Part shown: positions 17,610 to 26,761 of the stretch, piece after piece
How the letters are laid out: each line of letters begins with the position of its first letter
Numbering within the stretch: the stretch's first letter is position 1
The notes under the pieces: model-generated
Told to the model about the DNA's origin: nothing
Database searches by the model: none
Seen by the model: the letters and a program-made list of their open reading frames with translations, nothing else
Assembly: GCA_018882785.1 (NCBI GenBank)
Contig: VERI01000002.1
Location: 124,001 to 188,000 of the forward strand
Length of the DNA stretch: 64,000 bases
Origin: Burkholderiaceae bacterium
GTDB taxonomy: Bacteria > Pseudomonadota > Gammaproteobacteria > Burkholderiales > Burkholderiaceae_A
Direction of reading: 5' to 3'
Program-made: the position numbers and the translations under genes

Positions 17610-19508
17610 ATGACCAGCACAGTTGCCGCCTTTCACAAACGCTCAATTGAAGACAAAGAGGGGTTTTGGGCGGAGCAGGCCCAGCATATCGAGTGGTTCG
17701 CTCCACCAGAAAAAATTCTCGATTTCTCTAACCCGCCCTTCGCCCGCTGGTATGTCGGCGGCAAGACCAATCTCTGTCACAACGCGGTCGACCGTCACCT
17801 TGCCACGCGTGGGGACCAAAAAGCACTGGTGTATATCTCCACCGAGACCAAGCAAGAGAGAATCTACTCTTATAAGGAACTGCACCAAGAGGTGCAGGCA
17901 ATGGCCGCAATTTTGAAATCTCTGGGTGTGAAACGCGGCGACCGTGTTCTGGTGTACATGCCGATGATCGCCGAGGCGATTTTCGCCATGCTCGCCTGCG
18001 CCCGCATCGGCGCAATTCATTCGGTGGTATTTGGCGGTTTCGCGGCCCCGTCTCTGGCCGCGCGAATCGACGACGCGACGCCGGTGGTCATGATCTCGGC
18101 AGATGCCGGCATGCGTAACGGCAAGGAAGTACCCTATAAACACCTGGTGGATGAGGCATGCCGTCTGGCCCAGAAACCGCCGGCCAAAGTCCTGCTGATT
18201 AACCGCGGCCTGGCTGCCATGTCGAGAGTCGACGGCCGCGATGTCGACTACACGGAGCTGCGCAAACAACACCTCGGTGCCTCGGTGCCCTGTGAACAGA
18301 TGCTCGCCACCGACCCGTCCTACATCCTGTATACCTCGGGCACCACGGGCAAGCCAAAAGGCGTTCAGCGGGATACCGGTGGATACGCGGTTGCACTGGC
18401 TGCATCAATGAAACACATTTTCGACTGCAAGCCGGGCGAGGTGTTTTTCTGTACCTCCGATATCGGCTGGGTCGTTGGCCACTCTTATATCGTCTACGGT
18501 CCACTGATCAACGGCTCCACCACCATCGTCTACGAGGGCATGCCCACGGTGCCGGACCCTGCCGTGTGGTGGAGCATTGTGGAGCGATTCCAGGCCAGCA
18601 CGATGTTCTCGTCACCCACAGCAGCCCGCGTTCTAAAAAAACAGGATCCGAAGTACATGACCCAGCACAACACGTCATGCCTGCGACGCCTGTTTCTTGC
18701 AGGCGAGCCACTCGACGAGCCCACGGCAAAGTGGATCTCAGACGCACTCGGTGGCGCACGGATCATCGACAATTACTGGCAGACTGAAACCGGATGGCCG
18801 ATTATGTCCGCCCAGCATGGTGTAGAAGACACACCCACCAAGTTCGGCAGCCCAAGCTTTGCAGTCTATGGCTATGATCTGCGCCTGTATCACGAGTCAA
18901 CCTTCGAGGAGGTGGGTGCAGACGAGAAAGGCATGCTGTGTGCGGTCCCGCCCCTGCCCCCGGGCTGCCTACAGACGGTCTGGGGAGACGATGAACGTTT
19001 CTTAAAAACCTATTTCACTGCCATTCCCGGCAAAAAAATCTACTCGACGTTTGACTATGCGACACGTGATCAGGATGGCTACTACTTTATCCTGGGCCGC
19101 ACCGATGATGTCATCAATGTCGCCGGCCACCGTCTGGGCACACGTGAGATCGAGGAGGCCATTCAAGTGCACACAAACGTCGCTGAAGTAGCTGTTGTGG
19201 GCGTGGCGGACGCGCTCAAGGGCCAAGTGCCGCTCGCCTTCTGTGTATTGAAAAATCTTGATCCCATCAAAAGTGCAGAGGGCCGGATGGCCGAGGAAAA
19301 GGCCATTATGGCCACTGTTGACAAGGAGCTGGGCGCCATCGCCCGACCGTCACGTGTGCATTTTGTCACCATGCTGCCGAAGACCCGATCCGGAAAACTA
19401 CTCCGACGGTCGATGCAGGCACTGGCTGAAGGCCGTGACTCCGGTGATCTGACCACACTGGAAGATCCCACGGCACTCGAGCAGATTAAGAGTGCACTAA
19501 AGTCTTAA
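17610..19508 (+). CDS. prpE: Propionyl-CoA synthetase
   Basis: A 632-residue acetyl-CoA-synthetase-like ligase activating propionate with ATP and CoA. The AMP-binding motif is YILYTSGTTGKPKGVQRDTG; further motifs are IIDNYWQTETGWPI and the C-terminal catalytic loop TRSGKLLRRSMQAL, whose Lys is the usual acetylation site. The start at 17610 is supported by GGAGGAG a few bases upstream. As the last gene of the cluster it supplies propionyl-CoA to PrpC. A hairpin follows directly after the stop. Confidence 0.96.
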   Translation: MTSTVAAFHKRSIEDKEGFWAEQAQHIEWFAPPEKILDFSNPPFARWYVGGKTNLCHNAVDRHLATRGDQKALVYISTETKQERIYSYKELHQEVQAMAAILKSLGVKRGDRVLVYMPMIAEAIFAMLACARIGAIHSVVFGGFAAPSLAARIDDATPVVMISADAGMRNGKEVPYKHLVDEACRLAQKPPAKVLLINRGLAAMSRVDGRDVDYTELRKQHLGASVPCEQMLATDPSYILYTSGTTGKPKGVQRDTGGYAVALAASMKHIFDCKPGEVFFCTSDIGWVVGHSYIVYGPLINGSTTIVYEGMPTVPDPAVWWSIVERFQASTMFSSPTAARVLKKQDPKYMTQHNTSCLRRLFLAGEPLDEPTAKWISDALGGARIIDNYWQTETGWPIMSAQHGVEDTPTKFGSPSFAVYGYDLRLYHESTFEEVGADEKGMLCAVPPLPPGCLQTVWGDDERFLKTYFTAIPGKKIYSTFDYATRDQDGYYFILGRTDDVINVAGHRLGTREIEEAIQVHTNVAEVAVVGVADALKGQVPLAFCVLKNLDPIKSAEGRMAEEKAIMATVDKELGAIARPSRVHFVTMLPKTRSGKLLRRSMQALAEGRDSGDLTTLEDPTALEQIKSALKS

Positions 19509-19520
19509 TTGGAATACGGC

Positions 19521-19553
19521 AGGCCGACGACACATGATAATGTCGTCGTGCCT
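19521..19553 (+). terminator. Hairpin after prpE, possible terminator without T-run
   Basis: AGGC-CGACGACA, an 8-base loop, then TGTCGTCG-T-GCCT: twelve base pairs with one bulged T, starting 13 bases after the prpE stop. It could end the prp transcript or stabilise its 3' end. There is no run of T after it (the next bases are TCTCAGAC), so classic intrinsic termination is doubtful. Confidence 0.4.
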
Positions 19554-19598
19554 TCTCAGACTCACGTTGTAGCCTTCTCAGACCAATGTCGTCGTGCC
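19539..19598 (+). repeat. Short interleaved direct repeats before nnrD
   Basis: The 14-base word AATGTCGTCGTGCC occurs at 19539-19552 and again at 19585-19598, and CCTTCTCAGAC occurs at 19551-19561 and 19573-19583. The second copy of the first word covers the proposed GTG start of nnrD. It looks like a local slippage duplication that copied the right arm of the prpE hairpin to the start of the next gene. Confidence 0.6.
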
Positions 19599-20418
19599 TC
19601 TTCTGATTCGAGATCCCCAGTCCAATAAGGGCGACCATGGCGCCCTTGGCATCTTGGGGGGCAGCACCGGCATGGTCGGCGCTGCCTTTCTAAGTGCCCG
19701 AAGCGCATTGCTCTCTGGCACCGGCCGCACCTATATCGTCCGGCTTTCCCTGGACGATGGGGTTGTCGTTGATCCGCTGACACCTGAGATCATGATCATT
19801 GATATTCAGGACTGCAAAGACAAACCCATTAATACCTGGGTGGCCGGGCCCGGTCTGGGCACCTCCGATTCCGCACGGCAGGCACTCAGTAAGTGCCTGA
19901 ACAGCGACGATCCGGTTGTGCTCGACGCCGACGCATTAAACCTGATCGCCGAGGATCCTGCGCTCGGCCGTCAATGCAGACGGCGGCATCGGCCCACGGT
20001 AATCACGCCCCATCCCGGCGAGGCATCGCGGCTGCTTCAACAGCCTGTCGCCCAGATTCAGGCAGATCGTCAGACGGCAGCCCAGACGATGGCAGCCGCA
20101 TTCCACGCCGTCACTGTACTAAAAGGACATCAGACGGTCATCACCACGCCCGAAGGTGCGCCGAGCATCAATCATTCAGGTAACGCAGCCTTGGCCACCG
20201 CCGGAACGGGCGATGTGCTGGCCGGACTGATCGGATCACTGATTGCACAAGGCGTTGATCCTCATCAGGCTGCCCTAACCGCTGTTCACATTCATGGCAG
20301 CGCGGCGGAGCGTCTTACATTAAGACTCGGCGGGATGATCGGGGTCTCTGCCAGCGAACTCATTCCTGAAATTCGGCTGCTGATCAATGCCGGACAAGCA
20401 CCTGTCGGCCAAGGATAA
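19594..20418 (+). CDS. nnrD: ADP-dependent NAD(P)H-hydrate dehydratase (NnrD only)
   Basis: A 274-residue ribokinase-like enzyme repairing hydrated NAD(P)H. Signatures are KGDHGALGILGGSTGMVGAA at the N-terminus, LDADALNL in the middle and ATAGTGDVLAGLIGSL with catalytic Asp207. Unlike E. coli Nnr, the N-terminal epimerase domain (NnrE) is missing, so epimerisation would need another gene or occur spontaneously. The start is uncertain: GTG at 19594 lies inside a duplicated stretch and lacks a clear ribosome site. The gene is probably not part of the prp pathway although it follows it on the same strand. Confidence 0.88.
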   Translation: MPLLIRDPQSNKGDHGALGILGGSTGMVGAAFLSARSALLSGTGRTYIVRLSLDDGVVVDPLTPEIMIIDIQDCKDKPINTWVAGPGLGTSDSARQALSKCLNSDDPVVLDADALNLIAEDPALGRQCRRRHRPTVITPHPGEASRLLQQPVAQIQADRQTAAQTMAAAFHAVTVLKGHQTVITTPEGAPSINHSGNAALATAGTGDVLAGLIGSLIAQGVDPHQAALTAVHIHGSAAERLTLRLGGMIGVSASELIPEIRLLINAGQAPVGQG

Positions 20419-20439
20419 GGCTCACACCAAGTACGCGAC

Positions 20440-20841
20440 TCAGTGAAGCATACTGGAGGCATCCAGTGTGGCGTCCGGACCCTCGATTTTGAGTACAAAT
20501 ACCGGAATAGGAAGCTCAAAGAAGGTTGCATCCTCAGTGACACAGAAATAGGTCCCATGCATACTGCCCATCGGACCCGCGATACGCGTTCCACTGTTGT
20601 ATGCGAAAGATTCTCCGGGCTGAATCATGGGCTGCTGACCCACAACGCCCAGGCCCCGCACCTCCTGCCGCGCCCCACTGGCATCCTCGATGATCCAGTG
20701 GCGTGCAATGAGTTGCGCAGCCACATCACCGATATTTTCAATTGTGACGAAATACGTAAAGGTATATATCCGATCCTCTGGAGATGACTGATCGGCAAGA
20801 TACTGAGTACGAACCGAGACACTGAGCTGCGGCAATGACAT
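20440..20841 (-). CDS. apaG: ApaG/Co2+-Mg2+ efflux-associated domain protein
   Basis: A 133-residue protein with the fibronectin-like ApaG fold (SVRTQYLADQSSPEDRIYTF, then IENIGDVAAQLIARHWII and GMHGTYFCVTED in the family position as GSMHGTYFCVTED). ApaG has been linked to Co2+ resistance and Mg2+ efflux in enterobacteria, but its biochemical role is not settled. It starts at ATG 20841 with AAGGAG upstream and sits 11 bases after the aldehyde dehydrogenase gene, as the last gene of a minus-strand operon. Function in that operon is unclear. Confidence 0.93.
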   Translation of the reverse strand: MSLPQLSVSVRTQYLADQSSPEDRIYTFTYFVTIENIGDVAAQLIARHWIIEDASGARQEVRGLGVVGQQPMIQPGESFAYNSGTRIAGPMGSMHGTYFCVTEDATFFELPIPVFVLKIEGPDATLDASSMLH

Positions 20842-20852
20842 TACTTCTCCTT

Positions 20853-22250
20853 TTAACGGCCCAGAAACCGCAAGATCCGATCGATCGTCTTGCCATAGGG
20901 CGGTACCAGCAGACCCGCCATAGACCAGGGACCCTGAATAAACACCGGACGCATTTTTGAGAATGTCTCAAACCCCTCTCGTCCGTGGTAGTGGCCCATC
21001 CCCGAGGCCCCAATGCCGCCAAATGGCAGCTCATGCTGGGCCACATGGAATAGGGCATCGTTCACACTTACGCCACCAGACATCGACCGCTGGATCATAT
21101 GATCAATGCGTGCACGATCACGGCTGAAGGGATAAAACGCCAGCGGATAGGGGCCGTGCCGAATCGACTCCATGACTTCTTCCAGGTCATCGTAGGGCAG
21201 CACGGGAAGAATCGGGCCAAAAATCTCCTGGGCAAGCAGTGGCGAATCCGCCGATAGATTCGTCACGGCATGCGGCGCGAGTCGATGGGCTGCATCGTCG
21301 CGACTCGGACCATCCACAAGCGGCGTCACGACTGCACCTGCATGGCCTGCCTCGTCGAGCAGCCTGGTCAGACGGCGGTAGGCCTGCTCATGAATAATCG
21401 ATGTGTAATCCGGGCTTGCCAGGTCTCGATAGCGTTGGCCCACGATCTCGCGGGCAATACCAACAAATTCCGCCACACGATCCCGCGGCACATAGACATG
21501 GTCCACCGTGACACAAATCTGGCCCGCATTCAGACACTTCACATACAAAATACGCTCCGCGGCCGTACGCAGATCAAAATCATCACAAATCACTGCCGGT
21601 GAACGGCCGCCCAGCTCAAGCGTAACCGGGCATAAGTTCCGTGCACAGGCCGCCATCACCTTCTGCCCGGTGAGGGCTGACCCCGTAAAGAGCATGTGAT
21701 CAAACGGCAATTGGGCAAAGGCCTCCCCGACGCCACCCGTCTCCTCAAAGAACTGGAGTTTTTCCGACGAAAAGTAATCTGCAGAAATACGAATCAATAG
21801 CCGGGCGAGGTTCCGGGAGTGCTCGCTCATTTTTACCATGGCCCGATTGCCAGCAGCGAAGATCGAAATCAGCGGTGCGCATGCGAGGTTGACGGGGAAA
21901 TTCCACGGCACCAGAACGCCTACAACACCGACAGGCTGTGGAATAACCCGGTTACGCGCCAAGCCAAACGACAGCCGGTCAACCCCTCGGGTCTGGGTTT
22001 TGATCCAACGGGGCAGATGACGAAGCGCATCGTCGATGCCGGTCATGACCGGCAAAAGCTCCGTAAGCCGAGTCTCATGAAACGACCGATGGCCATAATC
22101 TGCCGCAATGGCCGCGCAGATTTCGGTCTCATGTTCCTTGAGCATGCGGCGCAGCGCAAGCAGATCCGCCCTGCGGCGCTGAAGGTCCGGCGCGCGCAAC
22201 CCACGATGGGCGCGCCGCTGGCGCTCCAACACCTCGGTGAGATGCTGCAT
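20853..22250 (-). CDS. Aldehyde dehydrogenase, coniferyl aldehyde dehydrogenase-like
   Basis: A 465-residue NAD(P)-dependent aldehyde dehydrogenase. The catalytic residues are Asn117 (VPWNFPVNL), Glu212 (TLELGGRSPAV) and Cys246 (NAGQICVTVDHVYVP). The overall pattern, including MLKEHETEICAAIAADYGHR, is that of class 3-type enzymes annotated as coniferyl aldehyde dehydrogenase (CalB). The natural aldehyde cannot be read from sequence; hydrophobic or aromatic aldehydes are likely. It is 9 bases downstream of the acyl-CoA ligase, so both may process the same substrate (aldehyde to acid, acid to CoA ester). Confidence 0.85.
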   Translation of the reverse strand: MQHLTEVLERQRRAHRGLRAPDLQRRRADLLALRRMLKEHETEICAAIAADYGHRSFHETRLTELLPVMTGIDDALRHLPRWIKTQTRGVDRLSFGLARNRVIPQPVGVVGVLVPWNFPVNLACAPLISIFAAGNRAMVKMSEHSRNLARLLIRISADYFSSEKLQFFEETGGVGEAFAQLPFDHMLFTGSALTGQKVMAACARNLCPVTLELGGRSPAVICDDFDLRTAAERILYVKCLNAGQICVTVDHVYVPRDRVAEFVGIAREIVGQRYRDLASPDYTSIIHEQAYRRLTRLLDEAGHAGAVVTPLVDGPSRDDAAHRLAPHAVTNLSADSPLLAQEIFGPILPVLPYDDLEEVMESIRHGPYPLAFYPFSRDRARIDHMIQRSMSGGVSVNDALFHVAQHELPFGGIGASGMGHYHGREGFETFSKMRPVFIQGPWSMAGLLVPPYGKTIDRILRFLGR

Positions 22251-22259
22251 GACCGCCGA

Positions 22260-23786
22260 TCAGGCCAGGCCGAGCTTTTGGGCCATACCGATGCGCTGGA
22301 GTTTTCCAGTGGCGCCCTTCGGAATCTCTGTAAGAATCACAAGCCTCCGAGGTACTTTGAAATCCGCAAGCTTGGTGGCCGCAAAGGCACGAATCTCCTG
22401 CTCGGTAGCGGTCATTCCCTCGCGCAACACAACAGCCGCACCAACCTCCTCGCCAAGCTTGTCATGCGGCACAGCGAATGTCACCACCTGCATTACCGCA
22501 GGATGATCCATCAACACCTCATCGACCTCCACGGGGGATATTTTTTCCCCGCCACGATTAATGATCTCTTTCAATCGACCGGTGAGCGTGACATACCCAT
22601 CCTTATCCATCACGCCCTGATCACCGGTTCTGAACCAGCCCTTGGTGAATGCATCGGCATTGGCCTTGGGGTTATTTTCATAGCCTTTGGTCACGTTATC
22701 ACCGCGGATCACAATTTCACCAATATCTCCGGGTGCAAGCAGCTTCCCCTTGTCATCCATAATCGCGACCTGCGGTCCTGCCGCGATGCCGACTGCACCG
22801 GGCTTACGTGCCTTTGGCGGCAGAGGATTACTGCACATCTGATGGCTGGCCTCGGTCATTCCATAGGCCTCAATCATGGGTGCCTTAAATACCTCCTCGA
22901 TCTCGCGGATGACCTGGGTCGGCAGCGATGAGGATGAAGAGCGAATAAATCGCAGGGGATATTTCTCTATGGTGGATTTATTCTGAGAAGCACGGGTCAG
23001 GATCGCCTGGTGCATCGTGGGTACAGCGGTGTACCAGTTGGGCTTGCATTCCTCCATCCAGCCGAAAAATTTCAAGGCGTTAAATCCCGGCGAACAAAAT
23101 AGATAACCACCCGCCGACAGCGGTGCGAGTGTTCCAGCAATCAGGCCATGGATATGGAATAGCGGCATGATATTGAGGCCCCGATCCTGCCGGGTGAATG
23201 CGAGCGTCTCCGCGATATTTCCCGCCGAGACCGAGACATTGCGATGGGAAAGCGGCACGATCTTTGGCCGCGATGTCGTGCCCGAGGTGTGCAGGATCAA
23301 CGCGACATCGTCGGGCTGCGCCCAGCCGCCCTGCGCGCGCCCGGGCTTTTTACTGCCGCGACGAGAGAGCGTAAAGCTGCCCGCGCCCTGGGCAGGTGTC
23401 GGCAGCAGATCGATGATCATCACGCCAAGCTTTTCCGCAACGGCAATGGCGGGGGTATCCGAGCTCTGCTCGACGATCAAGGCCTTCGCCTTCAGGTCCG
23501 ACAGATAAAACTCAAATTCGTCAGCCCGATAGGCAGGGTTCAGAGGGGCCGAGGTCGTGCCACACGCCACCGCAAGAAAAGAGGCCGCCATTTCAGGGCC
23601 ATTCTTCAGCACAATCGCAACCCGGTCATTACGGCCAATTCCCCAGCCATTCAATGTGGAGACGGTATCGATGATCAACTGTCGCAGACCTGAATAAGAG
23701 AGGTCCGGCTGACCGGGTGCACCCAATACCGGTGCATGATCGTCTCCGGCAGACAGTAGTTCAACGAGGGTAGAGGAGCGTTTCAT
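22260..23786 (-). CDS. Acyl-CoA ligase, oxalate--CoA ligase (AAE3/Pcs60)-like
   Basis: A 508-residue adenylate-forming ligase. The AMP-binding motif is LILHTSGTTSRPKIVPLSHR; other motifs are MIEAYGMTEASHQM, RTGDQGVMDKDGYVTLTGR, EIINRGGEKISPVEVDEV and the C-terminal PKGATGKLQRIGM. The stretch around TEASHQMCSNPLPP and the ending closely resemble oxalyl-CoA synthetases of the AAE3/Pcs60 group, but bacterial members are little tested and may use other short or aromatic acids. It sits between a ketopantoate-reductase-like gene and an aldehyde dehydrogenase. The call as CoA ligase is firm; the substrate is open. Confidence 0.82.
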   Translation of the reverse strand: MKRSSTLVELLSAGDDHAPVLGAPGQPDLSYSGLRQLIIDTVSTLNGWGIGRNDRVAIVLKNGPEMAASFLAVACGTTSAPLNPAYRADEFEFYLSDLKAKALIVEQSSDTPAIAVAEKLGVMIIDLLPTPAQGAGSFTLSRRGSKKPGRAQGGWAQPDDVALILHTSGTTSRPKIVPLSHRNVSVSAGNIAETLAFTRQDRGLNIMPLFHIHGLIAGTLAPLSAGGYLFCSPGFNALKFFGWMEECKPNWYTAVPTMHQAILTRASQNKSTIEKYPLRFIRSSSSSLPTQVIREIEEVFKAPMIEAYGMTEASHQMCSNPLPPKARKPGAVGIAAGPQVAIMDDKGKLLAPGDIGEIVIRGDNVTKGYENNPKANADAFTKGWFRTGDQGVMDKDGYVTLTGRLKEIINRGGEKISPVEVDEVLMDHPAVMQVVTFAVPHDKLGEEVGAAVVLREGMTATEQEIRAFAATKLADFKVPRRLVILTEIPKGATGKLQRIGMAQKLGLA

Positions 23787-23809
23787 GATTTTCCTTTGCG
23801 CAAAAACAT

Positions 23810-24811
23810 TCAGTGAGAAATTTTTAGTTTTCCTTTTTCATCGGCCAGCGTCTTCGCCAATAGACTGACCAGGGCGTAGACGGCCTGGATGTGCGGCGTG
23901 GGTATGCCAGCAACCGTCCCCAGTTCAATGATGGAGCCGACAAGTGCCGCAATCTCCGGCGCCCGGCCCTGCTCAATGTCCTGCAGCATGCTGGTCTTAT
24001 GTTTACCCACCGCCTCTGCACCGGCGATGCGTTTGTCCAAAGACACGCGAAAACTGATTCCGAGGGCTTCACCCACATGCTGGGCTTCAGACATCATCGC
24101 TGCGGCCAGATCGCGTGTCATTGGAAACTGGCAGATATCGACCAGCGTCGCATGGGTGAGTGCGCTAATTGGATTAAAGCTGAGATTTCCCCAGAGTTTG
24201 GTCCAGATCTCGCTTCGAATATCTGAGGTGATGGGCGCTTTAAATCCCGCCTGCCGCAGTGTGTCGGCCAACTGTCTCACCCGGGGCGTATCAGCACCAT
24301 CAATCTCGGAGATCGAAAACCGATTGCCTTCGATGTGTTTAAGCACACCGGGAGCAATAATTTCTGCTGCCGGATAGACAACAGAGCCGATCACGCGATC
24401 AATTGGAATACCGCGGGCCACCACACCACCTGGATCCACGCTCTCGATGGTCCGGCCCTCATGCGGGCCCCCATGCTTCATGAAATACCAGTACGGGATG
24501 CCGTTTTGTGCGGTAAGCACAATGGTGTCGTCGGTGAGCACGGACCGGAGATCATCGACGACTGCAGCCACCTGGTGGGCCTTCATGCCGAGCACAATCA
24601 CGTCCTGGGGGCCTGCATCGCGAACATTGCCCACAATCGTCGGCTGAACGGTAAATTCGCTTCCGTCCTCTTCGATAAATCGCAGACCGTGAGACTTCAA
24701 AGCCTCAAAGTGTGGGCCTCGGGCCACAAGCGATACGTCCTCACCCGCCTTGGCCAGCCGCGCCCCCAACAAACCGCCGATTGCTCCAGCGCCAATCACA
24801 CAAATTTTCAT
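23810..24811 (-). CDS. 2-dehydropantoate 2-reductase family protein
   Basis: A 333-residue ApbA/PanE-family oxidoreductase. The NADP-binding motif is VIGAGAIGGLLGARLAKAG at the N-terminus; the substrate domain includes SEIWTKLWGNLSFNPISALT and a helical C-terminus. True PanE reduces ketopantoate in pantothenate synthesis, but many members in catabolic clusters act on other 2-keto acids. Here it lies in a catabolic-looking operon, so a non-pantothenate role is likely. The start at 24811 has GGGAGAG upstream; a further upstream in-frame start would add ten residues. Confidence 0.83.
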   Translation of the reverse strand: MKICVIGAGAIGGLLGARLAKAGEDVSLVARGPHFEALKSHGLRFIEEDGSEFTVQPTIVGNVRDAGPQDVIVLGMKAHQVAAVVDDLRSVLTDDTIVLTAQNGIPYWYFMKHGGPHEGRTIESVDPGGVVARGIPIDRVIGSVVYPAAEIIAPGVLKHIEGNRFSISEIDGADTPRVRQLADTLRQAGFKAPITSDIRSEIWTKLWGNLSFNPISALTHATLVDICQFPMTRDLAAAMMSEAQHVGEALGISFRVSLDKRIAGAEAVGKHKTSMLQDIEQGRAPEIAALVGSIIELGTVAGIPTPHIQAVYALVSLLAKTLADEKGKLKISH

Positions 24812-24853
24812 GACAGATTCTCTCCCAGGGACGCAATACAACCGACCGAATAT

Positions 24854-25645
24854 CTAGCCTTCATAGGTGTTGGTGAGCGTGCCGATACCATCTACGATCA
24901 CCTCGACTGTGGTGCCTGGACGCATGGGCAAAACACCCAGCGATGTACCGCAGGAGATGATATCCCCGGGCAGTAGCGTGACCTCGCGCGAGATCAAACG
25001 GACAATCTCAGGTGGCGAAAAGATCATGTCCGATACCGGATAGTTCTGACGCTCCTTGCCCGACACCACGGTACGCACACGTGCCTCCCGCCAATTCAGT
25101 CCCTGCACCACTGCTGGCCCAAACGGCCCAAATCCATCGCAGCTCTTGGCCCGCGACCACTGTTGAAAACTCGGATCCGCATGAATGAGATCCATTGCGG
25201 TGACGTCATTGACACAGGTGAAGCCAAAAATACTGGATTCGGCATCATCGGCCGACAGGTTGCTGCAGACCGAACCGATCACAATGCCCAGCTCTCCCTC
25301 ATAGACCACCTTACCGTCATATGAGACTGGTTTTCGGATGGCGTCACCAGGATGGGCAAAGCTATTGGCCGACTTCTGAAATACCAGGGGCTGGGCCGGG
25401 CTGGGCTGGCCTAATTTCGCTGCCAATTCATGAAAGTTGTTCCACAGGCAGAGCATTTTCGACGGCACCACCGGATGCAGGAGGCGGGCCTGTTCGAGGC
25501 CGATTTCGCGGCCACTAAATGCCCCAGGATCCAGGATGCTGGCGCCTGTATAGACTTGTATGGGACCAGATTCAACGGTCTGGCAGCCCACCCTGATCTG
25601 CCCCTGCTGATCACCACCTTCAGAAAATCTAAACCACTTTTTCAT
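24854..25645 (-). CDS. Fumarylacetoacetate hydrolase (FAH) family protein
   Basis: A 263-residue FAH-fold enzyme. Metal ligands are Glu116 and Glu118 (VVYEGELGIVIG) and Asp147 (TCVNDVTAMD). Such enzymes cleave or decarboxylate acylpyruvates and 2-oxo acids, or hydrate 2-hydroxydienoates. It is the first gene of the minus-strand operon and divergent from tctCBA. The start at 25645 (MKKWFRFSEGG) fits the family; a GTG at 25672 would add nine residues. The exact reaction is not identifiable. The 108-base gap to tctC should hold both promoters, but none stands out. Confidence 0.82.
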   Translation of the reverse strand: MKKWFRFSEGGDQQGQIRVGCQTVESGPIQVYTGASILDPGAFSGREIGLEQARLLHPVVPSKMLCLWNNFHELAAKLGQPSPAQPLVFQKSANSFAHPGDAIRKPVSYDGKVVYEGELGIVIGSVCSNLSADDAESSIFGFTCVNDVTAMDLIHADPSFQQWSRAKSCDGFGPFGPAVVQGLNWREARVRTVVSGKERQNYPVSDMIFSPPEIVRLISREVTLLPGDIISCGTSLGVLPMRPGTTVEVIVDGIGTLTNTYEG

Positions 25646-25753
25646 ATATTTGTTCGCCAATGTCCAAGACACTCAGGAAGTCGTGCTAGCCTTCATCGCG
25701 CAATCCAGAAGAATTTTCGGTCCCTATTTTGCCCGCTTTTTTGGAGACTCAAC

Positions 25754-26761
25754 ATGCCCCTGCCCTCCCTTAAGAAAGTTTTTGTCCAATCTGCACTGGC
25801 CCTAGGGCTGATCACCGGCGCGGCAGCCGCCCAAGCCTGGGAGCCCACCAAGACGGTCGAGTTTGTCGTGCCCGCCGGTACCGGCGGCGGGGCAGATCAG
25901 ATGGCGCGTCTGATTCAAAACATCATCGCCAAAAACAACCTGATGAAGCAGTCGATGGTGGTGGTCAACAAGAGCGGCGGATCGGGTGCAGAGGGCTTTC
26001 TCGAAGTAAAGAACGCCAAGGCCGATCCCCACAAGATCATCATCACGCTGTCCAATCTCTTTACAACGCCACTGGCCACCGGCGTGCCCTTCAGTTATCG
26101 GGACCTCACACCGGTATCCATGATGGCCTTAGACCAGTTTGTCCTGTGGGTCAACGCCGAGACTCCCTACAAAACACCCAAGGATTTCATTGCTGCAGTG
26201 AAGTCCGCAGGTCCGGGTAAATTGAAAATGGGGGGCACCGGCTCACGCCAAGAAGACCATGTGATCACCGTCGCCCTCGAGAAGCAGACCGGCACGAAAT
26301 TCACCTACATCCCCTATAAAGGCGGTGGAGAGGTGGCCGTTCAGCTTGTGGGCAAACACATTGACGCATCTGTAAATAATCCGATTGAAGCGGTTGAGCA
26401 CTGGCGTGCCGGCAAGCTGCGGCCCCTGTGTGTGTTTGACGATGAGCGGATGCCGTTTAAAGACAAAATTACCGACACAATGTCCTGGAACGACGTGCCC
26501 TCCTGCAAGCAGAGTGGCGTCGATGTCGACTACCTCATGCTCCGCGGCATCTTTATGGCCGGCGGCGTCACGGCCGACCAGACGAAGTATTACGTCGATC
26601 TGATGGCCAAGGTTCGTGAGACCCCAGAATGGAAAGACTTTATGAAGCGTGGTGCATTCAACACCACAAGTATGTCTGGTGAGAACTATCGTAAGTGGGT
26701 CGAAAAAGAAGAGAATCGTCATCGTCAGCTCATGCAAGAAGCAGGGTTTCTCGCAAAATGA
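25754..26761 (+). CDS. tctC: Tripartite tricarboxylate transporter substrate-binding protein (TctC/Bug family)
   Basis: A 335-residue periplasmic solute-binding protein with an N-terminal signal peptide (basic MPLPSLKKVFVQ, hydrophobic core, cleavage probably after AQA at residue 28). The mature start WEPTKTVEFVVPAGTGGGAD is typical of Bug proteins that bind carboxylates, and the loop MGGTGSRQEDHVI near the middle fits the family. The start at 25754 has TTGGAG upstream. It overlaps tctB by four bases (ATGA), giving a complete tctCBA transporter. The bound carboxylate is unknown but could feed the divergent catabolic operon. Confidence 0.92.
   Translation: MPLPSLKKVFVQSALALGLITGAAAAQAWEPTKTVEFVVPAGTGGGADQMARLIQNIIAKNNLMKQSMVVVNKSGGSGAEGFLEVKNAKADPHKIIITLSNLFTTPLATGVPFSYRDLTPVSMMALDQFVLWVNAETPYKTPKDFIAAVKSAGPGKLKMGGTGSRQEDHVITVALEKQTGTKFTYIPYKGGGEVAVQLVGKHIDASVNNPIEAVEHWRAGKLRPLCVFDDERMPFKDKITDTMSWNDVPSCKQSGVDVDYLMLRGIFMAGGVTADQTKYYVDLMAKVRETPEWKDFMKRGAFNTTSMSGENYRKWVEKEENRHRQLMQEAGFLAK

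Noticed and set aside
21819..22931. A 370-codon open frame on the plus strand opposite the aldehyde dehydrogenase and CoA ligase genes
   Set aside because: Its product has no recognisable domain, and the opposite strand encodes two well-conserved enzymes across the whole stretch. Long antisense frames are common in GC-rich DNA.
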